From Parvularculaceae bacterium (GTDB taxonomy: Bacteria; Pseudomonadota; Alphaproteobacteria; Caulobacterales; Parvularculaceae): 64,000 bases of DNA. How positions within the stretch are numbered: the first letter of the stretch is position 1; every line of letters begins with the position of its first letter. The stretch spans positions 868,001 to 932,000 of the forward strand of contig JAJFFV010000005.1 in assembly GCA_021776475.1 (NCBI GenBank), read 5' to 3'. Shown here piece by piece: positions 7,172 to 15,879 of the stretch. The notes under the pieces are model-generated. The model was not told the DNA's origin. It did no database searches and was given only the letters and a program-made list of their open reading frames with translations. A program made the position numbers and the translations under genes.

Positions 7172-7753
7172 ATGCGCGCCTTCACCATTGTCGCAGCATT
7201 TTGTACAGCCCTGATCCTGGCGCCGAACGCTTACGCCGCACCGGAGGCCTATGAGATTGATGCCAGTCACACTCATGTGCAGTTCTCGGTCAAGCGCTTT
7301 GGCTTTAACTACATCATTGGCGAATTTAAGGATATGACGGGAACGCTTATGCTTGATGAAGTGAAACCTGACGCGAGTACAGTTAGTGTAGAGATCAATA
7401 CAAAAAGCCTTGAAAGCGGCGACGATCTGCGAAACTCTCATGTTTCCGGTGAATTCTGGTTTGATGTGGCCGCTTATCCGGCAATCATTTTTACATCCAC
7501 TGGTGTTGAAGTGACCGGCGAAGACAGCGCGGTCATCAGGGGAGATCTGACAATTAAGGGCATCACCCAATCTGTCGCCCTTGATGCAACGTTGAACCGC
7601 ATCGGAGCAGACCCTGCCACAAAGAGAAAAGCGGCGGGTTTTTCTGCAACCACCAACCTCAGTCGCGCAGCCTTCGGTATGAGCATCGCCGAGAATCTGA
7701 TCGGCGACGATGTTGCGATCCGCATAGAACTGTTAGCTCATAAAGCGGACTAG
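7172..7753 (+). CDS. YceI family periplasmic lipid-binding-like protein
   Basis: The 193-residue protein has a signal peptide ending AYA/APEAY and the YceI beta-barrel motifs: YEIDASHTHVQFSVKRFGF at the start of the mature part, GEFKDMTGTL, the LRNSHVSGEFWFD segment, and GDLTIKGIT near the C-terminus. YceI proteins bind isoprenoid-like lipids (TT1927b in Thermus) and appear in stress responses. RBS: CGGAGAACGTC before the ATG. It is divergent from padR. Confidence 0.92.
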   Translation: MRAFTIVAAFCTALILAPNAYAAPEAYEIDASHTHVQFSVKRFGFNYIIGEFKDMTGTLMLDEVKPDASTVSVEINTKSLESGDDLRNSHVSGEFWFDVAAYPAIIFTSTGVEVTGEDSAVIRGDLTIKGITQSVALDATLNRIGADPATKRKAAGFSATTNLSRAAFGMSIAENLIGDDVAIRIELLAHKAD

Positions 7754-7819
7754 GGACAAAACTCACACGAGCGGGTGAAATCAGGCTAAACCGTACAACA
7801 TTGGTGGGGGAGGCCCTTC

Positions 7820-8677
7820 ATGATCACTCTTGATGATGTAAGTTTCACATACCCAGGCAGTGCAGAGCCCACGCTATCAGGCCTAAGTCTTGATCTCATC
7901 AAAGGCGAGGTTTTCGGTCTGCTCGGGCCATCCGGCTCCGGCAAATCGACCACCCAGCGCCTGGCGATGGGCCTGCTGCGCGGGTTCAGTGGCAAGGCAA
8001 CGGTGTTTGGGGATGCGGTTGGTAAGGTGAGCCGGGATTTCTACAACCGCATAGGTGTTTCCTTTGAATTGCCAACATTATACATGCGCCTGACTGCCCT
8101 TGAAAACCTCAATCTTTACGCGTCGCTTTACAGCGGCACAACGCTGAAGCCCATGGACCTTCTGGCGAGAGTGGGCCTTGAAGGCGATGCCAACAAGCGT
8201 GTTTCTGCCTTCTCCAAGGGCATGAAGATGCGGCTCAATTTGTGCCGTGCCCTGATCAATGATCCTGACCTTTTGTTTCTTGATGAGCCCACAACCGGCC
8301 AGGATCCGGCACGGGCACGAAAAACGCGCGATCTTATCCGGGAGTTGAACAGCGCTGGCAAAACCATCTTCCTGACAACCCACAACATGGCTGAAGCTGA
8401 TGAGATTTGTCACCGGGTCGGGTTTCTTGTCGAGGGGCGTGCGGATGTTATTGATACGCCGGCAGTTTTAAAAAAACGGCATGGTGAAAATATCTTGCAG
8501 GTCGTCACCCGGTCACAAAAAGGGGAGCGGCAGGTCCAGCGCTTCCCAATGACAGGCCTCGGCGAGAATGACGCGTTTCTCAGCATGGTGAAAGCCGGTG
8601 GTGTTGAAACCATGCACTCACTCGAGGCAAGCCTTGATGATGTGTTCATTAAAGTGGCCGGAGGGACTGATGCCTAA
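7820..8677 (+). CDS. ABC transporter ATP-binding protein
   Basis: The 285-residue ATPase carries the Walker A GPSGSGKST, an ABC signature in the variant form FSKGMKMR, Walker B LLFLDEPT and the H-loop TTHNM. After the ATPase there is a ~70-residue C-terminal extension typical of DrrA/CcmA-like exporters. It opens a three-gene operon with two permeases that overlap one after another. The organisation resembles mycobacterial Rv2688c-Rv2687c-Rv2686c (fluoroquinolone efflux). The substrate here is not determined. Confidence 0.93.
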   Translation: MITLDDVSFTYPGSAEPTLSGLSLDLIKGEVFGLLGPSGSGKSTTQRLAMGLLRGFSGKATVFGDAVGKVSRDFYNRIGVSFELPTLYMRLTALENLNLYASLYSGTTLKPMDLLARVGLEGDANKRVSAFSKGMKMRLNLCRALINDPDLLFLDEPTTGQDPARARKTRDLIRELNSAGKTIFLTTHNMAEADEICHRVGFLVEGRADVIDTPAVLKKRHGENILQVVTRSQKGERQVQRFPMTGLGENDAFLSMVKAGGVETMHSLEASLDDVFIKVAGGTDA

Positions 8678-9371
8678 TCGTCTCGCCGTGCTCCTTGGCC
8701 ATGACTTGCGCCTGCAATGGCGCTATGGGATTTTTGCGGCCTATGCAATGGTAATCACCTCAACCGGGCTCGTCGTTTATTTCCTAAAGGATGTCCTGCC
8801 AAGCTGGTTTGTTGGCCTCATGGTGTTTACGGATAACTCGGCGATCGGTTTCTTTTTTCTTGGCGGCATGCTGCTCCTGGAACGCGCCGAAAATGTTCGG
8901 GATACGCTGGCCGTAACACCGGTCTCCGGGACGGAATATCTCATTTCAAAAACTGTTACCCTTACTCTATTCGCGCTTGCAGCCGTTACGGTTGTGGCCC
9001 TGGTCGTCGATCTTACAACCAACTGGCCGCTTTATCTTGTTGCGACCGCCATCACATCTATCTTCTATCTCGGCTTTGGTGCCTGGATGGCGGTCCGTAT
9101 AAAGACGGTAACAGGATATATAACTAGCTCCCTGTTGTATTTTTTTCCGGTGATTGTGCCAGCAGGTGTTGCTTTCATGGAGCCGATGCCGCTGGTCTTC
9201 GCCGTCCTACCAACAGCTGCACAATTTGACCTGGTCCTGGCCGGGCTTGATGGTACTGCGTTGTCGCCAGCGCGATTGACCATATTGTTGGTGTCGTCTG
9301 CGCTCGGAGCCATCTTGTCGTTCAGGCTAGGGGTGCAGGCATTGAGGCGAGAGTTTGGGGTGAAGCAATGA
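8670..9371 (+). CDS. ABC transporter permease, first subunit
   Basis: The 233-residue protein has six predicted transmembrane helices and a short cytoplasmic N-terminus (LGHDLRLQWRYG). Start ATG 8670 overlaps the end of the ATPase gene by 8 bases; an in-frame start at 8598 inside the ATPase gene is rejected. Sequence style matches ABC-2-like permeases encoded next to DrrA-type ATPases (Rv2687c type). It acts with the ATPase and the second permease as an exporter in the inner membrane. Confidence 0.85.
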   Translation: MPNRLAVLLGHDLRLQWRYGIFAAYAMVITSTGLVVYFLKDVLPSWFVGLMVFTDNSAIGFFFLGGMLLLERAENVRDTLAVTPVSGTEYLISKTVTLTLFALAAVTVVALVVDLTTNWPLYLVATAITSIFYLGFGAWMAVRIKTVTGYITSSLLYFFPVIVPAGVAFMEPMPLVFAVLPTAAQFDLVLAGLDGTALSPARLTILLVSSALGAILSFRLGVQALRREFGVKQ

Positions 9372-10096
9372 GGGCTTTGAGTGTTTTTCAGCCGGGCAGA
9401 TTTTGGGCGCTCCTGCGCTCTGACGCAATGAGCGTCACGCGCGAGCCGGTTCTCCTGATCAACTTCTTTGTCGCACTGCTGTTACCGATCGCCATTTGGG
9501 GCGCACGCAGCACGATTGATGACTATGCCACCCAGACATTCAACATCGCAAACTTCTCGCAGTATCTTTTGCCTTTTGCCCTGATCCTGCCAGCGCTTAT
9601 AATTGGCTGGGTGACGGGGATGTTGCTGCTGGAAGACCGAGACGATGGCCCGTTGCTGGCGCTGGAAGTAACCCTGATCGGCAAAGGCGGGTTTTTGCTC
9701 TACCGAACCTCTATCATCTTTGTACTTGGTTTTTTGTCGAGCCTCTTTGTACTAGCCATGTTGCTGCCAGATCGACCGGGCGTGCACCTTTTGCTGGCAA
9801 TACTGACAGCGCAGGAAGCAGTCATGACCAGCTTCATTCTGGTTGCCCTGGCCGGTAACAAGGTCGAAGGGCTCGCCCTTTCAAAAGTGGTTAACCTTTT
9901 GGCGCTCGTGCCGCTGCTGGCTATTATTGCCTCGCCGCTGCGGTTGCTTGGCGGAATTATCCCGTCCTTCTGGATTGGTGAGATCATTTTCCAGGGTGAA
10001 ACCGGGACGTTGCTGCCGGTCGGTGTGCTGGCCCTTATCGTTCACGCTGGCGCTTTGTTATTATTATACCGGCAGGCAACGCGACGCATCGGTTAG
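9368..10096 (+). CDS. ABC transporter permease, second subunit (fluoroquinolone-export-permease-like)
   Basis: The 242-residue protein has six hydrophobic helices and the conserved LLLEDRDDGPLLALEVT segment after helix 2, characteristic of Rv2686c-type permeases. Its ATG overlaps the previous gene's stop as ATGA, so the two are translationally coupled. It presumably forms a heterodimeric membrane domain with the product of the gene upstream. The substrate is inferred only by family resemblance. Confidence 0.85.
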   Translation: MRALSVFQPGRFWALLRSDAMSVTREPVLLINFFVALLLPIAIWGARSTIDDYATQTFNIANFSQYLLPFALILPALIIGWVTGMLLLEDRDDGPLLALEVTLIGKGGFLLYRTSIIFVLGFLSSLFVLAMLLPDRPGVHLLLAILTAQEAVMTSFILVALAGNKVEGLALSKVVNLLALVPLLAIIASPLRLLGGIIPSFWIGEIIFQGETGTLLPVGVLALIVHAGALLLLYRQATRRIG

Positions 10097-10105
10097 AGCG
10101 CATGC

Positions 10106-10300
10106 CTAGTCGTCGAGATGCCGCGCCTCAGCCTCCAGCATAATCGGGATGCCATTGCGAATGGGATAGGCAAGGCGCGCCTTGTCGCTGATCAGCTCTT
10201 GCGCATCCTTGTCATAGCGCAGAGGTCCCCGGCTGACCGGGCAAACCAGAATCTCCAGAAGCCTGGGGTTGATCTCGTGAGTAGTCTTGTCTTTGCTCAT
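10106..10300 (-). CDS. Trm112-like zinc-ribbon-related protein (UPF0434/YcaR)
   Basis: The 64-residue protein has the family pattern [18 protein letters not shown], then [17 protein letters not shown]. Trm112 proteins stabilise methyltransferases in eukaryotes and archaea; bacterial YcaR is often encoded beside lipid A genes and its role is unclear. Only one of the zinc cysteines is visible (CPVSRG replaces CPxC), which is usual in this bacterial subgroup. ATG 10300 has GGAAA seven bases upstream; a GTG at 10312 is an alternative. It converges on the ABC operon. Confidence 0.88.
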   Translation of the reverse strand: MSKDKTTHEINPRLLEILVCPVSRGPLRYDKDAQELISDKARLAYPIRNGIPIMLEAEARHLDD

Positions 10301-10429
10301 GACGATTTCCACTTGTGTTGCACAATTAGGCCGGCGCTTTATTTATGGCAATACATGACGAGCGAATTGTGGTTGAATTCCAAGCGTTTGTTCATGATGG
10401 GCAATGCGTGTGGCAAGTAAGAATAGCTT

Positions 10430-12208
10430 ATGCATGAGGTAATTTCAGAGCTCAACAAAAGAGGCGTCTTCCGGGTTTCGGCAGCCTACATCGTTGTCAG
10501 TTGGTTGATTGTGCAAATCGCTGGCATTGTTGTGCCCTCGCTGGAGCTGCCGCAGGTTGTCATGGCGGTAGTCACGTATCTCCCGATCCTCTGTTTCCCC
10601 GTTGTTGTGATCCTGTCCTGGGTGGTGGACCTGACACCCGACGGCGTTCGGTTGACGGGAAAGGTAAAAACAGAGACTGAAGCGATTGCCCGCAAGACAG
10701 AAGTCGTGCGTGCGGTGGTTGATGCCAAGGAGCCATCTCTGCCAAGTGGGTCGGCCGCCAGCGGTGGTGAAAAATCGATTGCCGTATTGCCATTTGATGA
10801 CATCAGCGTCAGTCATGATCAAGAACACCTGTCCGATGGCGTCGCCGAAGAAATCCGCAACATGCTTTCGCGCGTTAGCGGCTTGCATGTTATCGGCACC
10901 ACGTCGTCACGAGCGTTCAAGGGGCAAAACCAAGACAGTCAGAAAATTGGCCAGCTGTTACATGTGACCCATGTTCTGGAGGGCGCGGTGCGCCGGCAAG
11001 AGGACAGGCTGCAGATCACCGCTCAGCTGGTGAAGGTTGGTAGCGGTTTTCAACTGTGGTCGAAATCATACATCCGTACATTGAAGGATATTTTTGACGT
11101 TCAGGAGGATATTGCCGCTGCCGTCGCACGCGAGTTGCGGCTACCCTTCACCAAGGAAACGAAAGACGATAACGCCCGCAGCCTGACGGCCGATGAACAG
11201 GCGTACAATTTATATATGGAGGGCAAATCACTCCTAACACAGCGTACTGGCGACAGCCTGAGCAAAGCGGTTGAACTTTTCCAAAAGGCAGTTGACCTTG
11301 ACCCCGGGTTTGCTCGCGCCTGGTCAGCCATGGCTGAAGCTCATGTTGTTACGCCGGCGCACCTAAATGTGCGGTTGAGTGAAAGTCAGGCGGCAGCCGA
11401 GCGATGCTGTCGTCAGGCAATCTCGATTGACGAGAAATTTGCCGAGCCTCATTCCGTGCTTGGTCATGTGTTCATGCAGCACCGGGCCTATACTGCAATG
11501 CAGGAGTCCCTCACCAAGGCCCTTGAGCTGGATCCGGATGACCGCACATCTTTGCATCATGCAGGTGTCGCCATGATAAATGTTGGCAGAATAAATGAAG
11601 CAGCCAGGCATTTTCAAAGACTGCATGATATTGATCCGATGATGCCATTTGCCCTGAGCGGCTTGGCTGTAACACGCCTTTTAGCTGGAGATTTGTCAGC
11701 GGCAGAAAAATATGCGTCTCGCGTTGTCGCCCTCGGATTTACGCCAGCAAAGCTGACGCTTGCAGAGATCGCCGGCGCACACAACGAACCCGAGAAGGCG
11801 TACAGATTATTTGAAGAAGCGATGCAAGCCGGGATTGTTCATGAGTTTTCAGCGGCACAGATTCCGGTCCTGGCGCGCGGTATCTATTTTGAGGATAGCC
11901 GAGCCGAAGCATTGCAGATTGTTGAAGATTACGTCCGCGACCCCGCCCCCGAAACCGAAGGTTTCGCGCCGGTGCTGCTGCTCAAGTATGGGAAAATCGA
12001 AGCCGCATTCGATGTCTTTGCCCGGAACAAATTTGCCTTCGACACCTATTTTTATGGCACACTTTGGTCACCGTCAGGCAGACAAGGGCGCCAGCACCCA
12101 GACTTCAAGGATTTTGTCCGACGGCTCGGCCTAGTTGACTACTGGCAAGTGTATGGCTGGGCAGACAAATGCCGTCCAACCGGCGATAACGACTTTGAGG
12201 TAGACTGA
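10430..12208 (+). CDS. Membrane-anchored TolB/FlgO-like plus TPR sensor protein
   Basis: The 592-residue protein starts with two transmembrane helices (about residues 18-37 and 45-66) and the VDLTPDGVRLTG boundary motif. The TolB-like N-domain with SIAVLPFDDIS, LSDGVAEEI and the VLEGAVRR/LVKVGSGFQLW segments comes next, then TPR repeats from about residue 230 to 450. The same tail is found behind class III adenylate cyclase domains in many alphaproteobacteria, but no cyclase domain is present here. It overlaps the next gene by one base (TGATG), so the pair is coupled. Probably a sensor or scaffold; ligand unknown. Confidence 0.82.
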   Translation: MHEVISELNKRGVFRVSAAYIVVSWLIVQIAGIVVPSLELPQVVMAVVTYLPILCFPVVVILSWVVDLTPDGVRLTGKVKTETEAIARKTEVVRAVVDAKEPSLPSGSAASGGEKSIAVLPFDDISVSHDQEHLSDGVAEEIRNMLSRVSGLHVIGTTSSRAFKGQNQDSQKIGQLLHVTHVLEGAVRRQEDRLQITAQLVKVGSGFQLWSKSYIRTLKDIFDVQEDIAAAVARELRLPFTKETKDDNARSLTADEQAYNLYMEGKSLLTQRTGDSLSKAVELFQKAVDLDPGFARAWSAMAEAHVVTPAHLNVRLSESQAAAERCCRQAISIDEKFAEPHSVLGHVFMQHRAYTAMQESLTKALELDPDDRTSLHHAGVAMINVGRINEAARHFQRLHDIDPMMPFALSGLAVTRLLAGDLSAAEKYASRVVALGFTPAKLTLAEIAGAHNEPEKAYRLFEEAMQAGIVHEFSAAQIPVLARGIYFEDSRAEALQIVEDYVRDPAPETEGFAPVLLLKYGKIEAAFDVFARNKFAFDTYFYGTLWSPSGRQGRQHPDFKDFVRRLGLVDYWQVYGWADKCRPTGDNDFEVD

Positions 12209-12747
12209 TGGAAGAGCAATCACCACCCGAGACGGACAAGCATGATGAGGCATCAGAGCAAATAGCCGGCCTGCGGCTGCAATTTCTGTTGGGCCAAAGC
12301 GATGCACTTGGTCAGCAGATACAGTTCGCGGACATGAAAGCGGTTGCTCTGTTCGCCCTGATCGGTGTTATTGCCGCTAATGCGATTCTCAATATCGAAT
12401 CCATCGAATATGCAGGTGCACTGACGGCATTAGTACAGATTAAAGCAGGGATAATGGGTATCTGTCTGTTTGTGTTGTTGCCGCGACTTGCCAACAAAAA
12501 GCAGGCAGCCCAAATGGTCCGTCAAGACCGATTCTCCTGGCCAGCGCTCGCCAGTGACAATTATGGGCCCGAAGAACACGCTTCCTATATGCGCGACAGC
12601 GAGTTGGCGGAGCTGATCATTTCGATTGCCCGCAGCAATGCGATTGTCGCCCGCATTCTGCGCCGCAAATTTACGCTGCTGCGTTGGGCCTTCCTGCTCG
12701 CGATGATCGATGTACCGGCAACGATTATCCTGTATCTATCAGCCTGA
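12208..12747 (+). CDS. Pycsar-effector-like membrane protein (DUF5706/PycTM type)
   Basis: The 179-residue protein has a short helical N-terminus and the membrane-entry motif FADMKAVALFALIGVIAAN (the usual form is ADxKAxxLLxxxG). A second helix ending in LLPRL follows, then a soluble helical stretch, then the C-terminal ISIARSNAIVARILRRKF and WAFLLAM helix. This pattern matches the effector family that opens or damages the inner membrane in response to cCMP/cUMP in Pycsar immunity. The usual partner, a pyrimidine cyclase, is absent; instead it is translationally coupled to a TolB/TPR sensor. Assignment is from motif recall, not a search. Confidence 0.65.
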   Translation: MEEQSPPETDKHDEASEQIAGLRLQFLLGQSDALGQQIQFADMKAVALFALIGVIAANAILNIESIEYAGALTALVQIKAGIMGICLFVLLPRLANKKQAAQMVRQDRFSWPALASDNYGPEEHASYMRDSELAELIISIARSNAIVARILRRKFTLLRWAFLLAMIDVPATIILYLSA

Positions 12748-12759
12748 GCGGTGATCGGA

Positions 12760-13440
12760 TTATTGAAGCCGGCCTGGTTTCTTCATCTCACCTGACATTT
12801 CCGCCTGGCTCTCCGCGACAGAGATTTCCATGGTTGAGATCAGCGTTTCAGCGCGCTGGTTTATGCTTGCTGCCTCAAGGATTGCCTGTTGTTCATCAGC
12901 TTCAAACGGGCAACTCATCGCTATCGAGTTAACAATGGATTCAACTGACGCGTCCTTGATCGCATCCCAATCGGCTTTGAGGCCTGCTTCGGATAAATAC
13001 GTGATCAGCACCTCGAGCAATCTTTCACGGGTGGCCGGCTCATCAGCTTCAAGATCTTCCCAGACATCGCCTTTGAATCGCGTCCAGTCCGCCCGGGCAA
13101 GCCGGAACGGCTCATCGGAGGCAATTTCTGCCGCGATCAAGAAGCGGGAAACACCCGTCAAGGTAATGAGATACCGGCCATCATCTGTCTCCATAAAAGA
13201 AGTAATTCGTCCGGCACAGCCCACGTGATAAAGGTTTTCAGGCTCGCTGTCCTGCCGCGGCCGGGCCATGCCAATCAGCCTGCCAGCGCCAAGCGCGGCA
13301 TCCGTCATCATCAGGTAACGTGGTTCAAAGATGTTAAGAGGCAGGCGCCCGCGTGGTAGCAACAATGCGTTGCGTAGTGGAAAGAGGGGCAAGGTTTCGG
13401 GAAGCTGATGGTTTTGGTCATAGTCCTGATAAACTGCCAT
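12760..13440 (-). CDS. LON substrate-binding-domain protein
   Basis: The 226-residue protein consists of a LON N-terminal domain: LPLFPLRNALLLPRGRLPLNIFEPRY at the start (the most conserved stretch), then GxxGRITSF and the TGVSRF segment. It lacks the AAA and protease domains of Lon, as in the stand-alone proteins that are common in alphaproteobacteria. ATG 13440 has AAGGAGG five bases upstream; a TTG one codon earlier is not needed. It follows the cnoX-like gene in the same direction with a 38-bp gap, probably one operon. Function: presumably substrate or partner recognition, not established. Confidence 0.88.
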   Translation of the reverse strand: MAVYQDYDQNHQLPETLPLFPLRNALLLPRGRLPLNIFEPRYLMMTDAALGAGRLIGMARPRQDSEPENLYHVGCAGRITSFMETDDGRYLITLTGVSRFLIAAEIASDEPFRLARADWTRFKGDVWEDLEADEPATRERLLEVLITYLSEAGLKADWDAIKDASVESIVNSIAMSCPFEADEQQAILEAASINQRAETLISTMEISVAESQAEMSGEMKKPGRLQ

Positions 13441-13478
13441 CAAACCTCCTTATACGGCGTTATATACTTGCCGATCGA

Positions 13479-14426
13479 TCATGAAAACAGGATCGACGAA
13501 AGTCGCCGTCGGCCATCCCTGGTTACCGGGTGACCAGCGCCGAGCGCTTCAAAAACGGTCAGCAGCTTTTGGCGCGCGGCTTCCTCATTCCAGCTGCGGT
13601 CACGGGCAATCATCGCCAGCAACAGATCGACAGCGGGCTCAAGCTGGCTGGCACCGATCAGTGCTTCTGCATAAGTGTACTGCGCGCCCATCTCGTCTGG
13701 CTGCGCTTCGGCCGCATGTCTGGCCGTGTCGAGGTCAACACCGCCGGCGCCGGTTTCGGCCAGCTCAAGCGTCGCGCGAACACCCGACACGGATTGTTCG
13801 CCAGCAAATTTTTCCGGCACGAGATCGAGCATCTGTTTTGCTTCAGCAAGATTGCCCCCCGCGATATGACACCTGGCAAGGCCAGCCAGCGCGCGCGCCT
13901 TGAGCGCTGTGTCTTCGGCGATTTGTTGGGCCACCTGGCCGAAGGACTGCGCCGCAGCGGCCAGGTCGCCGGCTTCGAACGCCGCTTGAGCACTTTCGAG
14001 GATTTCTTCGTCACTTGGGCCTGCGTCAGTGCCGACACTGAGCCCGGCTTGTTCCGCCACCTGGACCACGCGGTCAAGAAACGCCTTGATCTCGCTTTCG
14101 GGCAAGGCACCAGCAAATCCATCGACCGGCTGCCCGGCGATGAAGGCCATCACGGTTGGCACCGACTGGATGCGCAATTGCTGGGCCAGCATTTTGTTTT
14201 TGTCGATGTCGACTTTGACCATGCGGACCTTGCCGCCAAGGCCACCGACGGCCTTCTCCAGCATCGGCCCCAGGGTTTTGCACGGCTCGCACCAGGTTGC
14301 CCAAAAATCGACAATCACCGGCACTTCGCGCGACGCCGTCATCACGTCCTCGGCAAAGGTTTCAATCGTGGCGTCCTTAATCAGCCCGTCTGCCGCCGGT
14401 TGCTTTTCGCCAATAAGCTCTTCCAT
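13479..14426 (-). CDS. CnoX/YbbN-like thioredoxin-TPR co-chaperone
   Basis: The 315-residue protein has an N-terminal thioredoxin fold with active site WCEPC (Cys46, Cys49) and VKVDIDKNK, then a helical TPR-like region. This is the CnoX/YbbN architecture, which protects and delivers oxidation-sensitive proteins to chaperones. E. coli CnoX lacks the first cysteine of the motif; this copy has both, as in Caulobacter-type proteins that are true oxidoreductases. It is upstream of the LON-domain gene, fitting a protein-quality-control operon. Confidence 0.88.
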   Translation of the reverse strand: MEELIGEKQPAADGLIKDATIETFAEDVMTASREVPVIVDFWATWCEPCKTLGPMLEKAVGGLGGKVRMVKVDIDKNKMLAQQLRIQSVPTVMAFIAGQPVDGFAGALPESEIKAFLDRVVQVAEQAGLSVGTDAGPSDEEILESAQAAFEAGDLAAAAQSFGQVAQQIAEDTALKARALAGLARCHIAGGNLAEAKQMLDLVPEKFAGEQSVSGVRATLELAETGAGGVDLDTARHAAEAQPDEMGAQYTYAEALIGASQLEPAVDLLLAMIARDRSWNEEAARQKLLTVFEALGAGHPVTRDGRRRLSSILFS

Positions 14427-14533
14427 ATTTTTTCCCTAGGGTATTTGGTGCCAGCCCCGTGGGCGCCGAAGCGCCTTGTCCATATCAACCACTCACAGAA
14501 ATACATGGCCTCGCCACGCCGTGAAAGCAAGTC

Positions 14534-15052
14534 TCACTCACCTGGTAATTCGAGATTGCCGAGGTCCATCAGTTGCGGGTTATGCCCGCACGCGTCGATA
14601 AATTTGACGAGGTCGGCGGGCGCTATCGCAGTTGAGGCAGTATTCTCCAACGGATGGAACCAGATTTGCTCAAACTCAAAAAAAGCCTGGTCGAGCACCA
14701 CATGGCTGACACGTTTCTCCACATCGTTGATCAGCGCAAACGGCGTCACGGAACCGGGCTGAATGCCCAGCGTTTCCTCAAGAAGCTCAGGCTTGCCGAA
14801 GGAGAGCCGCTGTTTCGACTTCAGGACTTTGCCGAGGATTTTGAGATCGACCTGCGTGTCGGATTCCGCAACAACAAGCGATACCGTGCCGCGCTTGTCC
14901 TTCATGAATAGGTTCTTCGAGTGCCCGCCCGGCATCTCCTGCTTGATCTCGCGGCTCTCCTCAACGGTGAAAACCGCCGGGTGATCAACGGTCCTGTGGC
15001 TGATCCCCAATTTATCAAATCGGGCAAACAAATCGTCCCTCGTTGCCGCCAT
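14534..15052 (-). CDS. Prolyl-tRNA editing protein (YbaK/ProXp-ala family)
   Basis: The 172-residue protein belongs to the stand-alone aminoacyl-tRNA deacylases that remove Ala mischarged onto tRNA-Pro. Visible motifs: RTVDHPAVFTVEES, GGHSKNLFMKDKRG (catalytic lysine region), KILGKVLKSK.RLSFG, and GSVTPFALIND with the GxxxP loop. Family length is about 165-175. ATG 15052 is used, with AGGAATGGCGG upstream. It is a single gene between cnoX and tRNA-Gly. Confidence 0.9.
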   Translation of the reverse strand: MAATRDDLFARFDKLGISHRTVDHPAVFTVEESREIKQEMPGGHSKNLFMKDKRGTVSLVVAESDTQVDLKILGKVLKSKQRLSFGKPELLEETLGIQPGSVTPFALINDVEKRVSHVVLDQAFFEFEQIWFHPLENTASTAIAPADLVKFIDACGHNPQLMDLGNLELPGE

Positions 15053-15173
15053 TCCTGCCTCATTTGGTTAAGCCCCAAGGAAAAAGCACACCCTGTCGGA
15101 ACTTGCAATTTCCCCTTGCCCTTTTTTGCCTGATGCGCTTAAACGCGGCTCTTGCCGACCATATGGCAGTCGA

Positions 15174-15248
<75 letters not shown>

Positions 15249-15337
15249 GATTTTCTCCAAACCCTAGGAAAATCAACAACTTAGAGACCGCCAATCTCGG
15301 CGTTGATGCACAAAATTTTTTGAAAAACTTGCACTGA

Positions 15338-15866
15338 TCAATCCGCGCCAACGAAGCTTAGAAGCGGTTCGTAATCGCCAGCATCCGCCGCCGTGAGCGC
15401 GGCGTTGTACTCATCCCGGCGCTCAATGCTTTGCATCAGATCAAATCCGCCCGCCCAGTCTATCGGTGGAAGGGTAACGCGCTCTTGCAAATACGCGTCA
15501 GTCGCGATGCGTGCATGCCGACCATTGCCGTTGGGGAAGCAATGGATTTGCACGAGCCGATGATGAAATCGCGCTGCTGCTTGAGCGGCGGATAAATCTC
15601 GTGATCGGCCCAAATATCGCGCATCATCAAGAACCGCCAATTCGAGTGGGGTCGATGCAGATATTCTTATCAGTCGTTCGGAAGCCCAGGTCCACACCGT
15701 TTGCTCGGTCGGCCGGGAACGAGTGTTGGGTGCCCCGCCAGCGTGCCCTTCGCTGACGGGGCGGACAGGGCACAACCGGGGGGAGATTGGCTGTGCATCC
15801 ACCTGCCAGACGATACAATATCTCACTTTTCGCTGTATGAACAGTCTGCACGATAAAACCCTGCAC
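15338..15866 (-). pseudogene. Damaged Fic-domain gene (mobile mystery protein B type)
   Basis: The C-terminal part reads well as a Fic AMP-transferase: FHHRLVQIHCFPNGNGRHAR matches HxFxxGNGRxxR (a Cys replaces the usual Pro). Upstream, the reading frame breaks: VWTW is in one frame, FRTTDKNICIDPT in another, and ELAVLDDARY is back in the first. This implies two compensating indels about 40 bases apart near 15645-15690. The normal N-terminal third is unrecognisable. Mobile mystery protein A, the usual partner, is absent. The position next to tRNA-Gly suggests a remnant of an old insertion. Confidence 0.65.
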
Positions 15867-15879
15867 CTGAAAAGGAACT

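Noticed and set aside
10430-12208. Class III adenylate cyclase.
   Set aside because: Only the TolB-like and TPR half is present; no cyclase catalytic domain can be found in the sequence.
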